A stretch of DNA of 64,000 nt. Source: Microbacteriaceae bacterium (GTDB lineage Bacteria > Actinomycetota > Actinomycetes > Actinomycetales > Microbacteriaceae). Each line of letters begins with the position of its first letter. The first letter of the stretch is position 1. Positions 57,344 through 64,000 of this stretch are shown piece by piece. Under the pieces are notes generated by a model. The model had not been told where the DNA came from, searched no databases, and saw nothing but the letters and a program-made list of their open reading frames with translations. The stretch spans positions 124,001 through 188,000 of the forward strand of contig JAODMT010000024.1 of NCBI GenBank assembly GCA_025464975.1, in the 5' to 3' direction. A program made the position numbers and the translations under genes.

Positions 57344-57506
57344 GGTACTGCTCCCTGATCCGGTGGCACCAATTGAGTATGCCTCTGGCGAGCCTAGCCA
57401 GCCGGGGGCGCCGAGGCAAAGACTTTCGCCGGATGACGGCCGCCGACGCGGCGTCGCGCGGCGCGCAAGAATCGCCACCGGACGCCGCCGCCGCCACGGA
57501 CGGGCA

Positions 57507-58004
57507 CTAGTTCTCCGGGGCCTCGCTGGCGTCGAGGTCCCACTCGGCATCGCCACGGATCGCTTCGACGACTCTCTGCGAGATGTGGGTGAGGCGCTGC
57601 ACATCGTCGTTCTGCAAGACGTCGAAGAAGTACTCCCGGAGCGCCGCCACATGGCCCCGCGTCGCCCCGATCACCGCGCGCCGCCCCGTGGCAGTGAGGA
57701 CGATCAACGAACCCCTTCCGTCGGCCGGGCATGCAGCTCTGCCGACCAACTCACGCTTCTCCATGCGGGCCACGAGGTGGGACACCCGGCTCTTCTCCCA
57801 ACCGATCGAACTGGCGATGTCGCGAATCCTCAACTGCCGGCCCTCGGCCTGGTTGATCACCAGAAGCACCTCGTACTCGGACGCCGAGATTTGCGAGTCC
57901 CGTTGCAGCTGGACGTCGAGCGCACGGTCAAGCCCGCGGCGCATCCAGTAGAAGGAGCGCCACGCTTCCAGCTCCTCGCCGGTAAGCGCCGTGTGATTTG
58001 TCAT
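57507..58004 (-). CDS. MarR family transcriptional regulator
   Basis: QISASEYEVLLVINQAEGRQLRIRDIASSIGWEKSRVSHLVARMEKRELVGRAACPADGRGSLIVLT. Confidence 0.93.
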   Translation of the reverse strand: MTNHTALTGEELEAWRSFYWMRRGLDRALDVQLQRDSQISASEYEVLLVINQAEGRQLRIRDIASSIGWEKSRVSHLVARMEKRELVGRAACPADGRGSLIVLTATGRRAVIGATRGHVAALREYFFDVLQNDDVQRLTHISQRVVEAIRGDAEWDLDASEAPEN

Positions 58005-58024
58005 ACTCCCAGTCTACAAATCAG

Positions 58025-58034
58025 TGACGTGTCA
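58025..58034. promoter_or_regulatory. candidate MarR operator 1, TGACGTGTCA
   Basis: near-perfect palindrome (one central mismatch) between divergent marR and the FMN-reductase gene. Confidence 0.5.
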
Positions 58035-58053
58035 TCAAAGAGCCTACACTTGG

Positions 58054-58063
58054 TGACGCGTCA
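58054..58063. promoter_or_regulatory. candidate MarR operator 2, TGACGCGTCA
   Basis: perfect 10-bp palindrome, 29 bp centre-to-centre from operator 1. Confidence 0.5.
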
Positions 58064-58090
58064 ACAATCCATTCGAAGTAAGGAACTGTT

Positions 58091-58687
58091 TTGTCTCTCA
58101 GGATCGGAATCATCCTCGGCAGCACCCGCCCGGGGCGCAACGGCGAAGCCATAGCCAAGTGGATATACGAGATCGCTTCGAAGCGCCCGGATGTCGAGTA
58201 TGAGCTCGTCGACCTGCTCGACTACGACCTCCCGCACCTCGACGAGGCAGTTCCGGCCGCCCGGGGACAGTATGCCGGCGAACACACGAAGCTCTGGGCG
58301 GCGAAGATCGCCGAGTTGGACGGCTTCATCTTCGTCACACCCGAGTACAACCACTCAATGTCGGGTGCGCTCAAGAACGCCATCGACTACCTGTACGCCG
58401 AGTGGAACAACAAGGCGGCCGGCTTCGTCGGCTACGGCGCTTCCGGCGGCATTCGCGCCGTCGAGAGCCTCCGCCTCGTCGCCGGGGTGTTACAGATCGC
58501 AGACGTGTGCGCCCAGGTCGCCATCTCTCTCATTAGTGACTTCGAGAACTTCACCGTGTTCACGCCGGCCGCCCACCAGGAGGCCGCTCTCGCTAAGGTC
58601 CTCGACCAGACCGAGGCCTGGTCGGGCGCGCTCAAGCCGATTCGCGTGACCGAGGAGATTTCCGACGAGCTCGAGTCGGTTCACTGA
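58091..58687 (+). CDS. NADPH-dependent FMN reductase
   Basis: LRIGIILGSTRPGRNGEAIAKW, FVTPEYNHSMSGALKNAIDYLY; TTG start. Confidence 0.92.
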   Translation: MSLRIGIILGSTRPGRNGEAIAKWIYEIASKRPDVEYELVDLLDYDLPHLDEAVPAARGQYAGEHTKLWAAKIAELDGFIFVTPEYNHSMSGALKNAIDYLYAEWNNKAAGFVGYGASGGIRAVESLRLVAGVLQIADVCAQVAISLISDFENFTVFTPAAHQEAALAKVLDQTEAWSGALKPIRVTEEISDELESVH

Positions 58688-58744
58688 TTAACCGGATGGG
58701 CCTCACCCCTGCGGCCGGTCGCCCTGCCCAAGTAGTCTCGACAT

Positions 58745-61700
58745 ATGCTCCCGTCAGCCGCTGATTCACCCGCGAGCAACGAGTCCCTCGCCGAGGAATC
58801 AATTGCAACGGTGCGGAGGTGGTTGTCCGAAAGTGCCTCGGCCACGCCCGACCGGTCGGCCGAGCGGCTCGCCGGGATGCTGAAGGATGCAAGGGGCCTC
58901 GACTTCACCACCGGATTCGTCGACCGGGTGATTCGGCCCGAGGACCTTCGGGTCGCCGGCCGGAATCTGGAGGTGCTCTCCCGCTCCGTCCCCGAATTCC
59001 TGCCCTGGTACCTGAGGGTGGCGATTCAGCTCGGAGGCGGGTTTGCCCCCCTTCTCCCGTGGCCGATAGTGCCCATCGTCCGCCGGGTGTTGCGGGGTAT
59101 GGTCGACCACCTGATCCTGGACGCGAGCCCGGACCGGCTCGGCCGCAGCATCAGCAGGCTGCGCACCCCCGGCATCCGGCTGAACCTCACCCTGCTCGGC
59201 GAGGCTGTGCTCGGCGACGAAGAGGCCGACGCCCGACTCTCCGGTACCCGGACGCTGCTGGAGCGAGACGACGTCGATCACGTGTCGATCACGGTGTCAT
59301 CGATCTCCAGCCAGCTTTCGCTGTGGTCATTCGAGGAGACGGTAGCCAGGGTGGTGAACCGGCTCTCTCCGCTCTACGAGTTCGCCGCGGCATCCGTGAC
59401 GCGCAAGTTCATCACCCTCGACATGGAGGAGTTCCACGACCTCGACCTCACGATCGAGGTGTTCCGTCACCTCCTCGACGACCCGAAGTTCAAGAACCTC
59501 GAAGCCGGTGTCGTGCTGCAGGCTTACCTGCCGGATGCCCTCGTGGCGCTGCAGAACCTCACCGAGTGGGCCACCGAGCGTCGATTGGCCGGAGGGGCCG
59601 GGGTGAAGGTGCGGGTCGTGAAGGGGGCCAATCTCGCGATGGAGCGAGTCGACGCCGAGCGACACGGCTGGCCGCTCGCGACCTGGGACTCCAAGCGCGG
59701 GACCGACGCGAACTTCAAGCGGATGCTCGACTGGTCCCTCACGCCGGAACGCACCGATGCCGTTCGCATCGGCGTCGCCGGGCACAACCTGTTCGACATC
59801 GCCCATGCGTGGCTTCTGGCCAAGCAGCGGAGGGTCGAGTCACGGATCGAATTCGAGATGCTGCGTGGAATGGCGACGGGGCAGGCGGATGCCGTGCGCC
59901 GCGATGTTGGCGGCCTGCTGCTCTACACGCCGGTGGTGCAGCCCGGCCAGTTCGACTCCGCGATCTCCTCTCTGATTGGCCGGCTCGAGGAGAACGCGAG
60001 TGGCGAGAACTTCATGTCCGGCGCCTTCGAACTCGGCTCGAACGTCGCCGCGTTCGACCGGGAGGCCGACCGATTCCTCGCCTCGATCGCGGCACAGGAT
60101 GACCCGGTCCCGCGAACCCATCGGGTGCAGGACCGCTCGGTGGTTGCCGCGCTGCAGCCGATCGACACCGCGCCTCGCCCGTTCATCAACGACCCGGAGA
60201 CCGACCCGTCGATCGCCGTGAACCGCGAGTGGGGACGCCAGATTCTCGAGCGGGTTGCCTCCTCCCAGCTCGGCGTCGATGCGGCCTCCGCGGCGCAGGT
60301 TCGCGACGCCGAGACGCTCGCCGCCATAGTCTCGAGCGCGGCCGTTGCGGGGTCGGCCTGGGGCGAACGCCGAGCAGACACTCGTGCCGCAGTGCTGCAC
60401 AGCGTCGCGGAATCGATCGCGGCGGCGCGCGCGCGGCTCATCGAGGTGATGGCGAGCGAGACGGGAAAGACAATCGCCGAGGCGGACGTCGAAGTGAGCG
60501 AGGCCATCGACTTCGCCAACTACTACGCCGAACAGGCGCGGGAACTCGACCGTGTACCCGGTGCGGAGTTCGTGCCGTCGCGCCTGACCGTCGTGACTCC
60601 TCCATGGAGCTTCCCGGTGGCAATTCCCGCCGGCTCGGTGCTTGCCGCGCTCGCCGCCGGGTCCGCTGTCATCGTCAAACCCGCCCCGCAGGCCCGCCGG
60701 TGCGCCGCCGTTCTGGTCGAGGCGCTGTGGGCGGGAGGCGTTCCACGCGACATCCTCTGCCTGGTCGACGTCGAAGAGGGTGAACTTGGCAGGCAGCTGG
60801 TCTCGGATCCGGCTGTCGATCGGGTCATCCTGACCGGGGCGTGGGAGACCGCGCGACTGTTCCGATCCTGGCGAAGCGACCTCCCACTCCTCGCCGAAAC
60901 GAGCGGAAAGAACGCGATCGTCGTGACCCCGAGCGCGGACTTCGACCTTGCGGTGGCCGACATCGTGACAAGTGCATTCGGCCACGCCGGCCAGAAGTGT
61001 TCGGCGGCATCCCTCGTGATTCTCGTCGGCTCGGTCGCCACGTCGGCGCGGTTCCGGCGTCAGCTGAGCGACGCGGTCGGCAGCCTCAGGGTCGGCTACT
61101 CGCAGCACGCGACCACCACGATGGGCCCGCTGATCGAACCGGCGTCGGGCAAGCTCCGCAGGGCGCTGACCACGCTCGAGCCTGGCGAGCAGTGGCTGGT
61201 GCAGCCGAGAGCGCTCGACGAGAGTGACCGGCTGTGGTCGCCAGGAGTGAAAGAGCACGTCGCTGCCGGATCCGAGTTCCACCTCACCGAGTACTTCGGC
61301 CCGGTTCTCGGGGTCATGCACGCTAAGACGCTGGCTGACGCCATCGAGCTGCAGAACGCGCCGGCCTACGGACTCACCGCCGGACTGTACTCGCTCGACG
61401 CCGAGGAGATCGCCCTGTGGATCGATCAGGTGCAAGCGGGCAACCTGTACGTGAACCGCGGGATCACCGGCGCAATCGTCCGGCGTCAGCCATTCGGCGG
61501 CTGGAAGCGGTCGACGGTCGGCACGAGCGCGAAGGCCGGCGGCCCAAACTACCTTCTGACCCTCGGCGACTGGAGGCCGGTGTTCTCCGAGCCGGTCAGT
61601 TCCGTCGTGCTCGCCGGGCTGAGCGACGGTGTCGCGAGAGTGATCGAGGCCGCCCAGCAGGGCATGGAGTTCCTCGAGTTCGACCGGGTTCGAGCCGGGG

Positions 61701-62236
61701 CGGTGAGCGACGAGCGGGTCTGGCAGGCGGAGTACGGCGTGACGACGGACGTCTCCGGCCTCATCGCCGAGCGAAATCTGTACCGGTACCGTCCGGTCCC
61801 GGTTCATGTCCGACTCGCCGAGGGTGCATCGCCTGCTCAGCTCGTTCGGGTGGTCACGGCCGCCACGCGTGCCGGGGCCCCGATCTCGATCAGTTCGGCG
61901 GTGCCGGTGGCCGCCGGCCTCGTCCGCCTGTTCGCGGACGAACAATCGCCCGTCACCGTCCGCGAGGTCGTCGTCGAGTCGGATGCTCGCTGGCATGAGC
62001 GTGTGAGCACCGGCCAGACCGGCGTCGGCGGCGGAACGGCCGGCCGGATCCGGTTGATCGGCGGCTCGGCGCACGCGCTCGCGGATGCGCTGGCCGGCGA
62101 TCCGGACGTGGCCGTGTACCCGGGACCGGTCACCACCTCCGGGCGAATCGAGTTGCTCCCCTTTCTAGTCGAACAGGCGATCAGCATCACCGCCCACCGA
62201 TTCGGCAACCCCGATCCCTCGATGACTTTTAGCTAA
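58745..62236 (+). CDS. putA: bifunctional proline dehydrogenase / L-glutamate gamma-semialdehyde dehydrogenase
   Basis: PRODH domain (LDMEEFHDLDLTIEVF, RVVKGANLAMERVDAERHGWPLATWDSK) plus ALDH domain (ETSGKNAIVVTPSADFDLAVADIVTSAFGHAGQKCSA). Confidence 0.95.
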   Translation: MLPSAADSPASNESLAEESIATVRRWLSESASATPDRSAERLAGMLKDARGLDFTTGFVDRVIRPEDLRVAGRNLEVLSRSVPEFLPWYLRVAIQLGGGFAPLLPWPIVPIVRRVLRGMVDHLILDASPDRLGRSISRLRTPGIRLNLTLLGEAVLGDEEADARLSGTRTLLERDDVDHVSITVSSISSQLSLWSFEETVARVVNRLSPLYEFAAASVTRKFITLDMEEFHDLDLTIEVFRHLLDDPKFKNLEAGVVLQAYLPDALVALQNLTEWATERRLAGGAGVKVRVVKGANLAMERVDAERHGWPLATWDSKRGTDANFKRMLDWSLTPERTDAVRIGVAGHNLFDIAHAWLLAKQRRVESRIEFEMLRGMATGQADAVRRDVGGLLLYTPVVQPGQFDSAISSLIGRLEENASGENFMSGAFELGSNVAAFDREADRFLASIAAQDDPVPRTHRVQDRSVVAALQPIDTAPRPFINDPETDPSIAVNREWGRQILERVASSQLGVDAASAAQVRDAETLAAIVSSAAVAGSAWGERRADTRAAVLHSVAESIAAARARLIEVMASETGKTIAEADVEVSEAIDFANYYAEQARELDRVPGAEFVPSRLTVVTPPWSFPVAIPAGSVLAALAAGSAVIVKPAPQARRCAAVLVEALWAGGVPRDILCLVDVEEGELGRQLVSDPAVDRVILTGAWETARLFRSWRSDLPLLAETSGKNAIVVTPSADFDLAVADIVTSAFGHAGQKCSAASLVILVGSVATSARFRRQLSDAVGSLRVGYSQHATTTMGPLIEPASGKLRRALTTLEPGEQWLVQPRALDESDRLWSPGVKEHVAAGSEFHLTEYFGPVLGVMHAKTLADAIELQNAPAYGLTAGLYSLDAEEIALWIDQVQAGNLYVNRGITGAIVRRQPFGGWKRSTVGTSAKAGGPNYLLTLGDWRPVFSEPVSSVVLAGLSDGVARVIEAAQQGMEFLEFDRVRAGAVSDERVWQAEYGVTTDVSGLIAERNLYRYRPVPVHVRLAEGASPAQLVRVVTAATRAGAPISISSAVPVAAGLVRLFADEQSPVTVREVVVESDARWHERVSTGQTGVGGGTAGRIRLIGGSAHALADALAGDPDVAVYPGPVTTSGRIELLPFLVEQAISITAHRFGNPDPSMTFS

Positions 62237-62247
62237 GGAGAACCCCC

Positions 62248-63081
62248 GTGTCGACCGCGCCTACCGTCCTTCCCCTCAACACCGGCTCATCCATCCCGCT
62301 CATCGGCCTCGGCACCTCGCCGCTCACCGACGAAGAGGTCGCTCCGGCCGTCGTTGCTGCGGTCGAGGCCGGCTACCGGCACATCGACACGGCCGCCAGG
62401 TACGGCAACGAGCGCGGAGTCGGCGAGGGCGTACGGCGCAGCGGCATTCCCCGCGAGCAGCTGTTCATCACGACGAAGCTCGACGGCATCTTCCAGGGAG
62501 ACGACCGGGCGATCGGCGGTCTCGATGAGTCCCTCGAGCGACTCGGCCTCGACTACGTCGACCTGCTGCTTATCCACTGGCCGCTGCCACAGCGTGGGCA
62601 GTACGTCTCCACCTGGCACACCTTCGAGAAGCTGTTCGCCGCGGGCAAGGCACGTGCGATCGGGCTCTCGAATTTCAAACCGGATCACGTGGCGACTCTC
62701 GTGCGGGAGGCCGAGGTCCTTCCCGCGGTCAATCAGGTGCAGCTCAGCCCGTACACACCGCGACTGGCCGAGCGCCGAGCCAATGACCTGCACGGGATCG
62801 TTACCGAGTCGTGGAGCCCAATCGGCGCCGGGAACGACCTGCTCTCCGCGCCGGCAATCGTCGCCATCGCCGAACGAATCGGCAAAACCCCGGCGCAGGT
62901 GGTGTTGCGGTGGCACGTGCAGCAGTCGCTCGTTGCGATACCGAAGTCCGCCAACCCGAAGCGAATCGCGCAGAACATCGCGGTGTTCGATTTCGAGCTG
63001 ACTGCCGCGGACCTGTCATCCATCGCCGCCCTCGACAAGGGGCCGGCGGCCGGGGTCGATTCGGACGTGAGCGGCCACTAG
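62248..63081 (+). CDS. aldo/keto reductase (2,5-diketo-D-gluconate reductase-like)
   Basis: YRHIDTAARYGNERGVGEGVRRSGIPREQLFITTKL, DLLLIHWPLP, AIGLSNF. Confidence 0.92.
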   Translation: MSTAPTVLPLNTGSSIPLIGLGTSPLTDEEVAPAVVAAVEAGYRHIDTAARYGNERGVGEGVRRSGIPREQLFITTKLDGIFQGDDRAIGGLDESLERLGLDYVDLLLIHWPLPQRGQYVSTWHTFEKLFAAGKARAIGLSNFKPDHVATLVREAEVLPAVNQVQLSPYTPRLAERRANDLHGIVTESWSPIGAGNDLLSAPAIVAIAERIGKTPAQVVLRWHVQQSLVAIPKSANPKRIAQNIAVFDFELTAADLSSIAALDKGPAAGVDSDVSGH

Positions 63082-63210
63082 GGCAGTAGTTTCTCTCAAA
63101 GATATCCGCCGGTAGCGCGTCATAGCTTCGTGCGTTCGTTGTCTCTTGCGGTGTACCTCGGCTTTCGCGCCCGGCGAAGGCGAGCCCCGCACCCGCGAAC
63201 GGAGACTGTC

Positions 63211-63855
63211 GTGACCCGAAACCACGCTGACCACATCCCCCCGGATCGTGAGCGCGACGGGGGAGGGGCGGTGACCATCCGGGGCGCCGATGACGCGGCC
63301 GACGGCTTCCATGACCGGGCCGATCGCCTGCTCGAGGCAAGCGCCCGTGGCGACCAGCAGGCGTTCGCCGAACTCGTCGACACTCTCGGACCGCGGGTGT
63401 TCCGCAGAATCCGGGCGGTGTTGCGGGACGAGGCGCAGTCCGAAGAGGTGATGCAAGACCTGTTTCTCGAGGTCTGGAGGCAGGCGGCCCGCTTCGATGC
63501 CCGGCGCGGCGGCGCGGTCGCCTGGATCATGGCCAGGGCACACGCCCGGGCCGTCGATCGGGTGCGTTCCGTCGTGGCTGATCGCGAAAGGGACCTGCGA
63601 GTCGGGCTGCGCGACCACCTGCCGGAATATGACTCCGTGGTCGAGTCAATCGAGGTCCGCGGCGATTTCCTTCGGGTGGCTCGGGCGCTTCGGCGGTTGA
63701 CCGCGGTGCAGGCCGAGGCGGTGGTTCTCGCCTACCGGGACGGCTATAGTCACGCCGAGCTTGCCGAGAAGCTCGGCGTTCCGCTCGGCACAATCAAGTC
63801 GCGCATTCATGACGGGATGCGGCATCTTCGTGAGGATCTCGGCGTGGCCGCCTGA
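63211..63855 (+). CDS. ECF-type sigma-70 family sigma factor (SigK-like)
   Basis: AFAELVDTLGPRVFRRIRAVLRDEAQSEEVMQDLFLEVW and SHAELAEKLGVPLGTIKSRIHDGMRHLREDL; GTG 63211 a probable start. Confidence 0.88.
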   Translation: MTRNHADHIPPDRERDGGGAVTIRGADDAADGFHDRADRLLEASARGDQQAFAELVDTLGPRVFRRIRAVLRDEAQSEEVMQDLFLEVWRQAARFDARRGGAVAWIMARAHARAVDRVRSVVADRERDLRVGLRDHLPEYDSVVESIEVRGDFLRVARALRRLTAVQAEAVVLAYRDGYSHAELAEKLGVPLGTIKSRIHDGMRHLREDLGVAA

Positions 63856-63862
63856 GCAAACC

Positions 63863-63891
63863 TTGACGGTTGGCCAATGTACTCGTACAGT
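63863..63891 (+). promoter_or_regulatory. promoter TTGACG-N17-TACAGT with embedded dyad TGTACTCGTACA (63878-63889)
   Basis: consensus-like -35/-10 with 17-bp spacer, 33 nt upstream of the GntR start; dyad overlaps the -10. Confidence 0.6.
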
Positions 63892-63923
63892 CTGGGTTCT
63901 TGGTACCCACAGAGGAGTCCCCC

Positions 63924-64000
63924 ATGAGTTCCCCGCTCAGCCTGGCCCTCGACCACGCGTCGATGTTTCCCCCGTACGAGCAGATTCGCGTTCAGATCAT
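63924..64000 (+). CDS. N-terminus of a GntR-family regulator (truncated by window end)
   Basis: MSSPLSLALDHASMFPPYEQIRVQI with AGAGGAG upstream; PxYEQIRxQI is typical of GntR N-termini. Confidence 0.55.
   Translation, partial: MSSPLSLALDHASMFPPYEQIRVQI

Noticed and set aside
59840-62074. 744-aa minus-strand ORF antisense to putA
   Set aside because: GC-driven shadow ORF with no recognisable motifs; PutA is unambiguous on the plus strand.
1-64000. CRISPR array, toxin-antitoxin, phage defence or mobile element
   Set aside because: No regularly spaced identical repeats, no cas-like, transposase, integrase or restriction motifs seen in the translations.

Overview
This is a high-GC actinobacterial chromosomal window, probably Microbacteriaceae (inferred from protein families and gene order). 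It carries about 65 densely packed CDSs. I found no rRNA, convincing tRNA, CRISPR array, transposase or phage module. Main blocks: cydD/cydC cytochrome bd assembly genes (0.2-3.6 kb); a sugar/glycan locus that looks like L-fucose or L-rhamnose use (4.5-14.7 kb: mutarotase, GntR, secreted beta-helix+FN3+F5/8C enzyme, enolase-superfamily dehydratase, CUT1 ABC transporter, aldo/keto reductase with a possible amidohydrolase-derived N-terminus); a type III PKS/ICMT/FAD-hydroxylase cassette resembling srsABC (21.4-24.1 kb); HAD, NucS and MFS genes (25.8-28.8 kb); an ABC exporter with a MarR/GbsR regulator; S53 and M13 peptidases followed by a serine-hydrolase-fold protein that has lost its catalytic motifs; a CmtR-like sensor/CDF-like/permease metal cassette (38.3-40.6 kb); a near-complete coproporphyrin-dependent heme gene set (41.6-52.4 kb: hemA divergent from hemE-cgoX-three small envelope genes-hemQ-cpfC-hemC-hemD-hemB-hemL); pfkA, trhO, an AlkA-like glycosylase, putA, a sigma factor and a truncated GntR gene. 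Non-coding structure of note: three intergenic long inverted repeats next to short tandem repeats, two of which share arm sequence; two more intergenic minisatellites; and several perfect dyads next to regulator genes. I see no clearly new multi-gene system. The most unusual points are the aldo/keto reductase fusion scar, the dead beta-lactamase-fold protein, and the dispersed palindrome family. All product calls come from reading motifs in translations; no database search was run.
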